A stretch of 64,000 nucleotides of DNA. It comes from Mycobacterium paraseoulense (GTDB lineage Bacteria > Actinomycetota > Actinomycetes > Mycobacteriales > Mycobacteriaceae). Within the stretch, counting starts at the first letter, position 1. Each line of letters begins with the position of its first letter. Made by a program: the position numbers and the translations under genes. This document shows, piece by piece, positions 25,198-34,713 of this stretch. The stretch is from the NCBI RefSeq assembly GCF_010731655.1, contig NZ_AP022619.1, forward strand, positions 3,224,001-3,288,000. Direction: 5' to 3'. Under the pieces are notes generated by a model. The model searched no databases. It had not been told where the DNA came from and saw only the letters and a list, made by a program, of their open reading frames with translations.

Positions 25198-26943
25198 TCA
25201 GGTGGGCAGCATGTCTTGCCACGTCTTGGGTGCTTTCGGGGCAACGAGATCGGACTGCTGGTACAGCTTGCCGTCGGGACCGACATAACGGCCCGTGCGC
25301 GGGTCGTACCGGGCGATGGTGACCGACGGCACCGGCTTACCGGCGCCGCCACCGAACGCGCTGGGCGCGGCCTGCGGCCCTGCGCCGCCGGCGGTGTCGG
25401 GCGGTGCGGCTTCGGGAGGCGCGGGCGCCGCGGGCGCCGCTGGTGGCGGGGGGAGGTCCCCGGCCGCAGGGACGTCGAGCGGCGCGATGGGCGGAAGGTC
25501 AGCCGACATTCTCGACATGGGCGCCAGCGGAGGTGGTCCGGACGACGGCACGGGCGGTACCGCCGCTCCGACCGTGCCCGGTGGTGGGTTCTCTCCCCGG
25601 GGCCCCGCCGGTGTGCCGCGCGGCACCGCCCCCGGCGGCAGCGGCGTGCCCTCCACCGGGCCGAAGATTCTGTCGTTGGAAGTAATCCGGTCGTCGGGCG
25701 GGACGCCCTGGGCAAGCAGGTTCGGATCGAGTGGGTAGGGACCGAGGACGTGCTGGCGCATCGCCAACGGCATGTACGGTTTGTCGCTGTTGCAGATTTC
25801 GACGGTGGGCGCGCGCTTGCCCGGGTGACCCATACAGGGATAGTTGCGGGCACCGCGGACCCCGATCGGTGAATCCTGCGGGAGTTTGCAATACAGCCCG
25901 TCCGGGGTGTCGATGTCGGTGAGGTCGTCCGGGGATCGCCATGTGTTGGGTGGCATGAACCCGACCGTGCAAATCGGCGGGTCGTCGATCGTGAGCGCGA
26001 AGTCGCCTTGGGCCGTACCTTCGGGGTGGTTTGGCGCCGCGGCGGCCTGCTCGATGGCCACCGCGGACGGCAGCAAGACCAGCAGCTGCTCCAGCGAGGG
26101 GTGGTAGGTGACGCCGATCTGACCGATGGTGGTGAGGTTGGCGAGCAGCACCGGCAACGTCGGTTTGATCTGTTGGAGAAGCCGGGACGCTTCGTTGGCA
26201 GCCTCGGGACCGTTTTGCAGGATCGTGCGGAAGTGGGAATCGTTGTTGGCCAGCACATCCGAGATGCCGGCGAAACTACGTGCCCACGTCCTGATCGAAT
26301 CGGTGGTGCGTGCTTGCGTATCCAGAAGTGGCCCAGTGTCTTCCGTGAGGGCTCGGGTGCGATCGACGACGCCGTTGGCGTCGCGGGACAATGTCTGTGA
26401 CGAATCGATCAGTGACCCCAGGTCGTAGCCCGAACCGTTGAATCCCTGGAAGGACTCGTCGAGCAACTGGCCGAGTTTGGTCTTCGGGATGCTTTGGACC
26501 AAGGCGTTGAGCTGGTCGAGCATCGGCCCGACCGGCTGCGGAATCGTCGTGTCGCCTACGGAGATGACCGAACCGTCGTGCAGGTAGGGCGGCGAATCGG
26601 TTTTGGGCTGCAAGTCTACGTACTGTTCACCCACCGCGGAGACACTGAGCACCTTCGCCGTCAGGTCCGCGGGGACCCTCGGTGAAGTGCTAAGCGACAG
26701 CGTCGCTTTCGCGCCGGTCGCCGTCAGGCCCACCGAAGTGACCTTGCCGAGCTGAACCCCACGGTAGGTCACGTTGGAAAACCGGTACAGGCCGCCGGTG
26801 GCCGGCAGCTCCAGCGTCACCGTCATCCGGCCGATGCCCAGCAGGGTCGGCGCCTGGATGTAGAAGAGGACCATCGCGATCACGCCGATGGTTCCGGCGA
26901 TCGCGAAGACCGCGAGTTGGATCCGGACGAAGCGCGTCAGCAT
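25198..26943 (-). CDS. mceF: Mce-family protein MceF
   Basis: A 581-residue Mce protein, last of the six. It has an N-terminal anchor helix (residues 8-31), an MCE/MlaD domain at about 38-115 (TYRGVQLGKVTSVG signature), a helical middle and a long Pro/Ala-rich tail (about 440-540). It ends with a YVGPDGKLYQQSDL segment typical of MceF. Mce A-F proteins form a heterohexameric tunnel carrying lipids from the outer envelope to YrbE in the inner membrane. It starts directly after the mceE stop. Confidence 0.93.
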   Translation of the reverse strand: MLTRFVRIQLAVFAIAGTIGVIAMVLFYIQAPTLLGIGRMTVTLELPATGGLYRFSNVTYRGVQLGKVTSVGLTATGAKATLSLSTSPRVPADLTAKVLSVSAVGEQYVDLQPKTDSPPYLHDGSVISVGDTTIPQPVGPMLDQLNALVQSIPKTKLGQLLDESFQGFNGSGYDLGSLIDSSQTLSRDANGVVDRTRALTEDTGPLLDTQARTTDSIRTWARSFAGISDVLANNDSHFRTILQNGPEAANEASRLLQQIKPTLPVLLANLTTIGQIGVTYHPSLEQLLVLLPSAVAIEQAAAAPNHPEGTAQGDFALTIDDPPICTVGFMPPNTWRSPDDLTDIDTPDGLYCKLPQDSPIGVRGARNYPCMGHPGKRAPTVEICNSDKPYMPLAMRQHVLGPYPLDPNLLAQGVPPDDRITSNDRIFGPVEGTPLPPGAVPRGTPAGPRGENPPPGTVGAAVPPVPSSGPPPLAPMSRMSADLPPIAPLDVPAAGDLPPPPAAPAAPAPPEAAPPDTAGGAGPQAAPSAFGGGAGKPVPSVTIARYDPRTGRYVGPDGKLYQQSDLVAPKAPKTWQDMLPT

Positions 26944-28209
26944 CTATCCGCCACCTTCCGTCGGTGCCGTTGCCGGCGGCGGTGTTTGACCAAGAGCCGC
27001 GTCGGACTGCGGTGCCGCAGTGGGCGGTGGCCCGGGTAGCGGGGCCGCGCCCGGCCGAGGCCCGGGGAGCGGCGGCAGCGCATTGGGGTCGACCCACGGT
27101 GGCCGCAGGGGGTCGTGCATCGGATCGTGGGTGTACTGCAGGTAATACGGGTCCCCGGGCAGCGGCACCAACGGCTGATCCAGCTGCCCCCAGTGCGTTC
27201 CCAGCATCAGTCCTCGCTTGAGCCGTGGAATCGACAAGTCCAGATCGACGTGCAGGTTGAAGTAGTCGCCCCGCACGGCTCGGTCGACGAAGTTCTGGGT
27301 GAACGGGAACACGAACGCGGCCGCGATCGCCGTGCCCAACTCCGGCCCGACGTCGGCGAGCGCCTTTATGGTCGGCTCCAGGTTTTGGAGATTCTTGACC
27401 AGGTCGGCCTGCGAGTCGTTGACCAACCGGGTGGCGGTGTTGCTGAAGACGCGAAGTTTGTCCAGGGCGGCGGTGAGCCGTGGGCGCTCCTTGACCAGCA
27501 CATCGAGAGCGGGCGGAATCTTCTGCAGCGCCTGGGTGAGCACGTCGCGCTGGTCGGCGAACGTGGCCGCCAGCCGGTTCAGCGCCTGGATCGAGTCAAC
27601 GAGGTTGTCCCGCTGATCGTCCAGCGTTCCGACGAAGGTGTCGAGGCGAGTGATCAGATCACGTACCGCGCCCTCTCGCCCGGACAGGGCGGCGGAGAAA
27701 TTGTGGATGATCTCACCGATCTGTCCCAACCCGCCGCCGTTGACGACCGCTCCCAGCGACGACAGCGTCTGCTCCGTCGACGGGTAGGCCGATGATCGAC
27801 TGAGCGGGATGGTGGCGCCCGGCTGCAACCGTCCGCTTCCCGGCTGGCCGAGCGGCGTGTTGAGCTCCACGTGCATCGACCCCAGCAGGCTGGTCTGGCC
27901 CACGGTGGCCACCACGTTGGCCGGGACGACGACATCGCGCTTCACCGAGATCTCGACGTCGGCGTGCCAGCCGTGCACCCTCATCGCGCCGACGCTGCCA
28001 ACGACGACATCGTCGATCATCACCGGCGAATTCGACTCCATCGTGCCGACATTCGGCAGCTCGACATGGTAGATGTTGGCTCCCGGCCCGCGTCCGACCG
28101 CGCCGGGCAGCGGTAGCGAGTTCAGGCCGTGGAATGCGCATCCCGTTGCCGTCACCACCACGCAACAGCCGACGGCGAACACCCGCCGCGCCGCTACCCG
28201 GGCGATCAT
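26944..28209 (-). CDS. mceE: Mce-family lipoprotein MceE
   Basis: A 421-residue Mce protein of the LprK type. Instead of a plain anchor it has a lipoprotein signal ending in the lipobox TATGC with C24 acylated. The MCE domain follows (about 45-125, VMIDDVVVGSVGAMRV), then long helices. A Pro-rich C-terminus (PPLPGPRPGAAPLPGPPP) follows the VDPNALPPLPG segment. The stop lies immediately beside the mceF start, and the start overlaps the mceD stop by 4 bases. Confidence 0.93.
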   Translation of the reverse strand: MIARVAARRVFAVGCCVVVTATGCAFHGLNSLPLPGAVGRGPGANIYHVELPNVGTMESNSPVMIDDVVVGSVGAMRVHGWHADVEISVKRDVVVPANVVATVGQTSLLGSMHVELNTPLGQPGSGRLQPGATIPLSRSSAYPSTEQTLSSLGAVVNGGGLGQIGEIIHNFSAALSGREGAVRDLITRLDTFVGTLDDQRDNLVDSIQALNRLAATFADQRDVLTQALQKIPPALDVLVKERPRLTAALDKLRVFSNTATRLVNDSQADLVKNLQNLEPTIKALADVGPELGTAIAAAFVFPFTQNFVDRAVRGDYFNLHVDLDLSIPRLKRGLMLGTHWGQLDQPLVPLPGDPYYLQYTHDPMHDPLRPPWVDPNALPPLPGPRPGAAPLPGPPPTAAPQSDAALGQTPPPATAPTEGGG

Positions 28210-29630
28210 TGTTGTGGCCCGTCGGTCGGCAACAGCATGTCTGACGTGCTCTGCGCTGGGGGCGGAGGCGGCGGCACGGGTGTGGACGGCGGGGGCGGCA
28301 GCGGCATCGCCGCGCCCGGTATCCGGGCCGGCGGCACTGCGCCCGGCGGTCCAACCGGATCACCGGGCAAGCCGGTGTAGGCCGATATCGCGGGCGGCAT
28401 CTCGGGTGGTCCGGGTTTCGGGCCCTCGCCGCCGGGAGCCAGCCGCGGTTCGGTGTAGAGGATGTTGGAGGGATCTATCGACTTCTGCAGGAAGATATTG
28501 ATGGGAATCGGCAGATTGTTGAAGTTCAGTAGTCGCAGGCCGGGACCGAGGAACAGGGCGCACAGCTTCCCCGATTCAACCGCGGTGACGTTCTCGATGG
28601 CGCCGATTTGGTCGCAGCCTGGGAAGGACAGCAGAAGCTGGCCCCCCCATGTCGGATTCGCGAAATTCATGATCCCGAACCCGCCCACAATGGTTCCGGT
28701 GTCCGCGTTGTAGTCATTGAAGAAGTTGCCGAGCGCATTCGGCGCCGCGTGCAAAATGTTTTCCAGATCCATGTGGTGATCGACCAGAGTCTGCGTGACG
28801 TCGGCCAGCCGGGCAATCTGCTCGCTGGTCTGGTTGCGCGTCCCAGCGATAAACCGCTGCACTTCGCCGACCGCCGTCGACAGGTCGGTGAGCGCCGCGT
28901 CCAGGTCGGACTTGCTGTCGTTGACCACGCTGGTGAGCGTGGCCAGGCGTTCGTTGAACTGCACGATCTGCACGTTGCTGTCGCGTAGCGCGCCGACGAA
29001 GGTCTGCAGGTTCTTGATGATGTCGACGATGTTGCCGCTACCGTTGGCGAGGATGCGGCCCACCCCCGACAACTGACCGAGTGTCTGCCGCAGCTTGTCG
29101 CCGTTGCCGTCGAGCGCATTGGCGGCGCTGTCGATGAACCGGCCCACCGACGTGCCCGATACCCCACTCTTGGGCCCCAAATCCGTTGCCAGCCGCATCA
29201 ACTGGGTCTTGACCTCATCCCACTCGACCGGGACTGCGGTCCGTTCGACCGGTATCACTCCCCCATCGCGCATGACCGGTCCACTATCTCGATAGGCCGG
29301 TGTGAGTTGGACGTAGCGGGAGGCCACCAGGTTCGGGGCGACGATCACCGCCTTCGCATCCGCCGGAATCGGCACATCGCGGTCGACCTTGAGGGTCATC
29401 TTGGCCTGAGTGCCCTGCGGCTGAATGGATTTGATGGTGCCGACTTTGACACCCGATACCCGCACCTCGTCATGGGGATAGATCGCGGTGGCCGTGGTGA
29501 AGTAGGCGGTGATCGTCTTGGGGCCGAACAACGTATTACGAACGAGGACGGCGGCGCCAGCGACGATGAGGCCGACCAGGACAACCGCCGCCACGGCAGT
29601 CAGCCTGTTACGGGGGATTCGGGAGGTCAT
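28206..29630 (-). CDS. mceD: Mce-family protein MceD
   Basis: A 474-residue Mce protein. It has an N-terminal helix (11-33), an MCE domain at about 38-120 with VRVSGVKVGTIKSI, a Mce-specific helical region, and a Pro-rich tail after residue 410. ATG 29630 (MTSRIPRNR) is chosen; the frame extends upstream only inside mceC. It overlaps mceC by 4 bases (ATGA). Fourth of six Mce subunits in the transport tunnel. Confidence 0.93.
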   Translation of the reverse strand: MTSRIPRNRLTAVAAVVLVGLIVAGAAVLVRNTLFGPKTITAYFTTATAIYPHDEVRVSGVKVGTIKSIQPQGTQAKMTLKVDRDVPIPADAKAVIVAPNLVASRYVQLTPAYRDSGPVMRDGGVIPVERTAVPVEWDEVKTQLMRLATDLGPKSGVSGTSVGRFIDSAANALDGNGDKLRQTLGQLSGVGRILANGSGNIVDIIKNLQTFVGALRDSNVQIVQFNERLATLTSVVNDSKSDLDAALTDLSTAVGEVQRFIAGTRNQTSEQIARLADVTQTLVDHHMDLENILHAAPNALGNFFNDYNADTGTIVGGFGIMNFANPTWGGQLLLSFPGCDQIGAIENVTAVESGKLCALFLGPGLRLLNFNNLPIPINIFLQKSIDPSNILYTEPRLAPGGEGPKPGPPEMPPAISAYTGLPGDPVGPPGAVPPARIPGAAMPLPPPPSTPVPPPPPPAQSTSDMLLPTDGPQQ

Positions 29631-30745
29631 TGTGATCCTCCGACCCTGCCGCCCAACGTGCAGCCAGGGCACACCGGAATACCGTTGTACGGCCAGGGGG
29701 TCAGCGACCGCGGCAACGGTGACGGGTAGCCAGGTCCCTTCGAGGTATCGAAGGTGCGGAATCCCCACAGGTAGTCGAAGATCGGTTGGAAGAGTTGTGG
29801 GGCAAGGAAGTTCGGAACGAACGCCTGATAGGCGTACATGCTGGAGATACCCTCACCGACGGTGATCTGGAATTTCTTGAGGCCCGGCAGCGCTTTGCTG
29901 ATGTTGTCGCGGTTCTTCTCCAGCACCGCGGTCACCGAATTCAGCTTCTCCAGCGTCGGGGCCAGTTTGCTTTCGTTCTCGTGCACCAACAGCGTCAGCT
30001 GTTTGGCCACCGCCGACGTGTTTGCCAGGAGGTCGACGATCTCTTGCCGCCGCGCCACCAGCACCTGGAGCAGAGAGTCGGAATTGAGGATGAGCTTGTT
30101 GACCTGCTGGCTGCGCTCGGAAAGGATCCCGGTGACGTCGCCGGCGCTCTTGAACAGCTCGCCCAGGTTCTTGTTGCGGCTGTTGAGGGTGCGCGACAAC
30201 CGGGTGAGCGCGTCGAAGGCCGGCCCCATTTGTGGCGCGATCTGGTCGAGCGTCGCCGCCAGCGTGTCCAGCGACTGGTTCAGCGCCGTGGTGTTCGTCC
30301 CAGCAGTGTCATTTGTCAAGTCGCTGACCGCTTCCGTCAGCGAGTAAGGCGAAGACGTGCGCGAGACGGGAATGAGCGCCATCGGGTGCAACGTGCCGCT
30401 GCCGGCGGACTCCACCGCCAGCATCCGTTCACCCAACAGCGTGCCGGTGCGAATGTGCGCGGAAGTCTCCGACCCGAGCAGGATGTTGCCCTTCATCGCG
30501 AACGTCACCAAAGCATCGCCGCGTTGCAGCTTCACATCCGACACCGTGCCGACCTTCACGCCCGACACGATCACGGGGTTGCCCGTCGCCAAGCCGCCGG
30601 CTTCGGTAAACAGTGCCTGGTACCTGACCATCGTCGCCCACGAGATGAACCGGTCAGGTGACAGGCCCACCAGGATGACCATCACCGCCAGGACGACGCC
30701 GATGAGTCCTGCCTTGACGAGCCCAGCTCCGCGATACTTGAGCAT
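29627..30745 (-). CDS. mceC: Mce-family protein MceC
   Basis: A 372-residue Mce protein with a membrane anchor at about 10-31 and an MCE domain at about 38-120 (NPVIVSGVKVGTVSDV). It is shorter at the C-terminus than most MceC proteins: it lacks a Pro-rich tail and ends in a Gly-rich PGCTLGGRVGG with two cysteines (CPGC). ATG 30745 shares one base with the mceB stop. Confidence 0.92.
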   Translation of the reverse strand: MLKYRGAGLVKAGLIGVVLAVMVILVGLSPDRFISWATMVRYQALFTEAGGLATGNPVIVSGVKVGTVSDVKLQRGDALVTFAMKGNILLGSETSAHIRTGTLLGERMLAVESAGSGTLHPMALIPVSRTSSPYSLTEAVSDLTNDTAGTNTTALNQSLDTLAATLDQIAPQMGPAFDALTRLSRTLNSRNKNLGELFKSAGDVTGILSERSQQVNKLILNSDSLLQVLVARRQEIVDLLANTSAVAKQLTLLVHENESKLAPTLEKLNSVTAVLEKNRDNISKALPGLKKFQITVGEGISSMYAYQAFVPNFLAPQLFQPIFDYLWGFRTFDTSKGPGYPSPLPRSLTPWPYNGIPVCPGCTLGGRVGGSQ

Positions 30746-31767
30746 CAGGGTTCCGTGCACCTTCCCGCGTCCGACCTAAATATGGGGGCTCTTACCGTCC
30801 TGCCCTGAAGATCCGTGCCGCGGAGTGTCAACTGGCACAGGTAGTACGGGATGGTGGCGCCGGCCACGCCGAGTCGAACCAGCTTGCGGTAGTTCTTTGG
30901 CGCCTTTCCGAGTGCGGCGTCTAGGCGGTCCTTGTCGCTATCGAGAATCGGCGCCAGCCGACTCAGCTGATCGATCGTGCCGGACAGCGACGGCCGGGCG
31001 CTGCTCAGCAGGTCAGCCAGCGACGCGGTTCCCCTGTCGAGCGCGTCGATGGCGGAGCCGATGGTGTTGCGGTCGTCCGACAGCCCGCTGACAAGGCGTT
31101 CGAGGCGATCGATGGCGCCGGAGAACTTGGTGCCGTCCTTGGAGATCGTGCCGATCACGATATTGAGGTTGTCGATCAGTTGCTGCACGGTCTGATCGTT
31201 GTCGGCCAGGGCGTTTGAGAACGATGTCGTCTTGGTGAACAGCGACTCGAGAGTCCCGCCCTGCCCCTGGAAGACCTGTATCAGTCCTGACGTCAGCGCG
31301 TTGACGTCACGCGCATTCAGGCCCTGGGTAACGGGTTTCAGTCCGCCGAGTAGCAGATCGAGGTCGAGCGCCGGCGCTGTGCGGTTGACGGGAATCTGAC
31401 CGCCGGCCGGCAGGTGCTTCGTCGAGCCCGGACCATCGACGAGTTCCAGGTAGCGATCGCCCACCAGGTTCAGGTAACGGACCGCCGCCCTGGTGCCCTC
31501 GGTGAGGACGATGCTGCGGTCGGCGTCAAACTTGACCACGACTTTTTTGTCCGGCTGTAGCGAAACGCTATTGACCGTTCCGACCCGGATACCGGCGACC
31601 CGCACCGACTGACCCGCCTTGAGACGCGACACGTCGGTGAACACCGCGGAATACCCGTTGGTCGCGCCCGTCCGGTACTGGCCGAAGATGAAGAACAGGA
31701 ATGCGGTCAGCATGGCCATCACGACCGCGAAGATGGCGAACTTGATCAGCGTGGCGCGCGTTCTCAT
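30745..31767 (-). CDS. mceB: Mce-family protein MceB
   Basis: A 340-residue Mce protein: N-terminal helix at 8-29, MCE domain with SVRVAGIRVGTVNSV near 53-67, then coiled helices. It ends with two cysteines (YYLCQ and RCTEP) as in other MceB members. ATG 31767 is chosen (MRTRATLIKFA), overlapping mceA by 4 bases; the longer open frame lies inside mceA. Confidence 0.93.
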   Translation of the reverse strand: MRTRATLIKFAIFAVVMAMLTAFLFFIFGQYRTGATNGYSAVFTDVSRLKAGQSVRVAGIRVGTVNSVSLQPDKKVVVKFDADRSIVLTEGTRAAVRYLNLVGDRYLELVDGPGSTKHLPAGGQIPVNRTAPALDLDLLLGGLKPVTQGLNARDVNALTSGLIQVFQGQGGTLESLFTKTTSFSNALADNDQTVQQLIDNLNIVIGTISKDGTKFSGAIDRLERLVSGLSDDRNTIGSAIDALDRGTASLADLLSSARPSLSGTIDQLSRLAPILDSDKDRLDAALGKAPKNYRKLVRLGVAGATIPYYLCQLTLRGTDLQGRTVRAPIFRSDAGRCTEP

Positions 31768-33026
31768 CCGGGCATTCCAACCATGGCGGAGTTGCGGGGC
31801 GGGCCGGCGATCGGCCCGTACAACAGCTGTTTGAGGAGATCGGAGTTGATCAGCAGCTGCGGGTTTCCGTACCCCACCGGGTCGGCGCCGATATCTGCGA
31901 TCAGCTGCTTCGGATGTGTGTTGAACGGCAGGTTCGGCAGACCCATGCACTGGGGGCCACCCGTCGCCGCAACCTTGGGCAGGTTCGTCGGATACCGATA
32001 ACGTTCACCGCCCCACGTGAGGCTCGCCGAGATGTTGATGCTCGGCTCCGACAACGGCGGGCCGTGAGCGATATTGATCATCCCACCGAAACCGCAGGTG
32101 AACACCTCGTGGTACTCGTTGGTCAGATCGGTGGTCGGCACCAACAGATGCAGCACATCCGTGAGCCGTTCGCGGTTGGTCGACAACACGTCGTTGCCGA
32201 TGTCGGCCAGGCCGATCGCACTGATCAACAGCGCATCCAGGTTGTGTTGCTCATCGACAATCGTCTTGCTGATCCGGGTCGCGTTGGCCGCGGTCTTCAC
32301 CAGGTTCGGCGCCGCGTCGGCGTAGGCGTTGGCCACCGCCGGTAAGACCGAGAGGTCATGCCTGAACGCGGGAAGGCTCGGCTCCAGCCTGGCCAGAAAG
32401 GAATCCAGGTCGCTCAGCGACTGGCCGAGCTGTGGGCCCCGCCCGCTGAACGCTTGTGCGAGCGCACCCAGCGACTCGTTGAGCTTCGGTGGGTCGATGT
32501 GCGAGAGGACCGACACCAATTCCTGGAATACCGTGTTGATTTCGACCATGACGTGCTGGCCCTGCAGCGTCTGACCACCGTGCAGGCGCTGGGCCGACGG
32601 TTGGGCAGGTTCGACCAGCTGGACGGACTTCGCACCGAATACCGTCGACGACGCGATGTCGACCAGCACGTTGCTGGGAATGAAGCGCAACTGCGACGGG
32701 TCCATCGCCAAGTGGATGGCCGCTTGGCCGTTGGGCAGCGATTCGACCGAGGCGACCTTGCCCACCTGCACGCCGCGCATCTTGACCTTGGCCTCCGGGT
32801 TCATCACCAGGCCGGCGCGTTGCGAGATCACGGTCACCGGCACGGTTTCGGTGAAGGAGCCCTGAAAAAGCCCCACCGCCACGGCGAAAATCAGGCCAAT
32901 GACGACGACGGTGAACAGCCCGAGCAGGGGCGGCAGGTAATTCCGTCCCGCCGGGGGCCGTGCATGGCCGGCGCGCGGGGGACGACCGCCGACCGCACCG
33001 CGACCCGCTGGCACACCTTGCGTCAC
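31764..33026 (-). CDS. mceA: Mce-family protein MceA
   Basis: A 420-residue first Mce subunit. It has a basic Pro/Gly-rich cytoplasmic leader, an anchor helix at about 32-55, an MCE domain with AKVKMRGVQVGKVASVE near 78-94, and a C-terminal CGFGGMINIAHGP segment typical of MceA. GTG 33026 is the start, 19 bases after yrbEB. The operon order yrbEA-yrbEB-mceA-F is complete. I cannot tell which numbered mce locus this is. Confidence 0.93.
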   Translation of the reverse strand: MTQGVPAGRGAVGGRPPRAGHARPPAGRNYLPPLLGLFTVVVIGLIFAVAVGLFQGSFTETVPVTVISQRAGLVMNPEAKVKMRGVQVGKVASVESLPNGQAAIHLAMDPSQLRFIPSNVLVDIASSTVFGAKSVQLVEPAQPSAQRLHGGQTLQGQHVMVEINTVFQELVSVLSHIDPPKLNESLGALAQAFSGRGPQLGQSLSDLDSFLARLEPSLPAFRHDLSVLPAVANAYADAAPNLVKTAANATRISKTIVDEQHNLDALLISAIGLADIGNDVLSTNRERLTDVLHLLVPTTDLTNEYHEVFTCGFGGMINIAHGPPLSEPSINISASLTWGGERYRYPTNLPKVAATGGPQCMGLPNLPFNTHPKQLIADIGADPVGYGNPQLLINSDLLKQLLYGPIAGPPRNSAMVGMPG

Positions 33027-33045
33027 TGCCGTTCCACCTCCTCTG

Positions 33046-33891
33046 CTAACCGGACAGGTTGAAGTTGCCGTTCGTACCGTAGATAGACAGCGAGACCAAC
33101 AGCGTTACCGACACCACGACGATGAGCGAGGTGCGCACCGCGTTGCCGGTCGCGTTGCCGACACCGGCCGGACCCCCCGAAGCGAAATAGCCGTAGTACG
33201 TGTGGATCAGCAAGATGGTGAGCGCCATCAAAATCGCCTGCAGGAACGACCACAACAAGTCGATGGGGTTCAGGAACGTGTCGAAGTAGTGCTGGTACAA
33301 GCCCTGCGACTGCCCGAGCAAGAACGTCGTGGTGAACTGACTGGCCAGGAACGACAGGATGACGGCGATGGCGTACAGCGGCGTGATGGCCAACATTCCC
33401 GCCAGGATTCTGGTGCTCACCAAGTAGGCAACCGGCCGAATGGCCATGGCTTCCAACGCATCGACTTCTTCGTTGATCCGCATGGCACCCAGCTGAGCGG
33501 TGACCCCGGCGCCGAAGGTCGCCGCCAGACCGATCCCGGCGACCACCGGTGCCGCGATACGCACATTGATGAACGCGGCCAAAAAGCCCGTCAGCGCCTC
33601 GATGCCGATGTTGCCCAGCGAGGTGTATCCCTGAATCGCCAGTACGCCGCCCGCCGCCAGCGTCAGGAAGCCGACGATCACAACGGTTCCGCCGATCATC
33701 GCCAAAGTGCCCGCACCCATGCTGATCTCGGCGATCAGTCGAATGACTTCGCGCGTGTAACGGGTGGCTGCGAACGGTATTCCGGCGAGCGCTTTACCGT
33801 AAAACAGGGTGTGGTCGCCGATCCGACCCAGCGAGGCGACCGGCCTCTCGAACTGGCGGAACAATCGCGGATATGTGGCCCTCAGCGCCAT
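33046..33891 (-). CDS. yrbEB: YrbE permease subunit B of the Mce transporter
   Basis: A 281-residue MlaE-type integral membrane protein with about five helices. The cytoplasmic coupling loop has the YrbE signature INEEVDALEAMAIRPVAYLV. It partners with YrbEA and probably a shared MceG-type ATPase encoded elsewhere (none in this window). It lies 9 bases after yrbEA. Confidence 0.93.
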   Translation of the reverse strand: MALRATYPRLFRQFERPVASLGRIGDHTLFYGKALAGIPFAATRYTREVIRLIAEISMGAGTLAMIGGTVVIVGFLTLAAGGVLAIQGYTSLGNIGIEALTGFLAAFINVRIAAPVVAGIGLAATFGAGVTAQLGAMRINEEVDALEAMAIRPVAYLVSTRILAGMLAITPLYAIAVILSFLASQFTTTFLLGQSQGLYQHYFDTFLNPIDLLWSFLQAILMALTILLIHTYYGYFASGGPAGVGNATGNAVRTSLIVVVSVTLLVSLSIYGTNGNFNLSG

Positions 33892-33900
33892 TGGCAGCCC

Positions 33901-34713
33901 CTATTTCGCCGTCATCTTGATGCCGATCGCGGTGACGACGACATTGACGACGAACAGGGACATGAAGGCATAAACCACGGTCTCGTTCACCGCGTTACCG
34001 ACGGCCTTGGCGCCCCCGCCGGTGATCGACAGGCCCCGATAGCAGGCGACCAAGCCGGCGATGAGACCGAAAAGCGCCGCCTTGACGCACGAAATGATCA
34101 CCTCGGGCACGCCGGTGAGCAGGGTGATACCCGCGGCGAACGCGCCGGGGTTGACGTCCTGCACGAACACCGAAAAGACGTAGCCGCCAAGGATGCCGAT
34201 GATGACGACGAGGCTGTTGAGCAAGAAGGCGACCAACCCCGAAGCCAGCATGCGGGGTGTGACCAACCGTTGCACCGGGTTGATGCCCAGCACCTCCATC
34301 GCGTCGATTTCTTCGCGAATGGTTCGGGCTCCCAGGTCCGCACACATGGCCGTAGCACCAGCGCCCGCCACGATCAAAACCGTGACCAGCGGACCGAGTT
34401 GGGTGACCGCACCGAACGCGGCTCCCGCGCCGGACAGATCCGCCGCGCCCAGTTCGCGCAACAGGATGTTGAGGGTGAAGCTGACGAGGACAGTGAATGG
34501 GATGGCCACCAACAAAGTGGGGGCCAGCGCCACCCGCGCGACAAACCAGGACTGCTCCAGGAACTCCCGCCACTGGAACGGCCGGCGGAACAGGAACTTG
34601 ACCGCATCGGCCGACATGGCGAAGAGGGCCCCCACGGCCTGCATGGATCCGGACAGATTCTTGAGTCTCAGCGAGGGCAATCCGGGTGACCAGCGGTCGT
34701 TGCTAATTGCCAT
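33901..34713 (-). CDS. yrbEA: YrbE permease subunit A of the Mce transporter
   Basis: A 270-residue MlaE-type permease with the signature IREEIDAMEVLGINPVQRLV and five or six helices; the last segments (NETVVYAFMSLFVVNVVVT) are characteristic. It is the first gene of the eight-gene operon. ATG 34713 has an upstream AGGAAAGGG. A variant of the GAGAAT-N3-ATTCTC operator lies 32 bases upstream, tying lipid import to the catabolic genes. Confidence 0.93.
   Translation of the reverse strand: MAISNDRWSPGLPSLRLKNLSGSMQAVGALFAMSADAVKFLFRRPFQWREFLEQSWFVARVALAPTLLVAIPFTVLVSFTLNILLRELGAADLSGAGAAFGAVTQLGPLVTVLIVAGAGATAMCADLGARTIREEIDAMEVLGINPVQRLVTPRMLASGLVAFLLNSLVVIIGILGGYVFSVFVQDVNPGAFAAGITLLTGVPEVIISCVKAALFGLIAGLVACYRGLSITGGGAKAVGNAVNETVVYAFMSLFVVNVVVTAIGIKMTAK

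Noticed and set aside
25304..25640. Apparent repeat tract inside mceF.
   Set aside because: It is Pro/Ala-coding low-complexity sequence, normal for Mce C-terminal tails, not a DNA repeat array.
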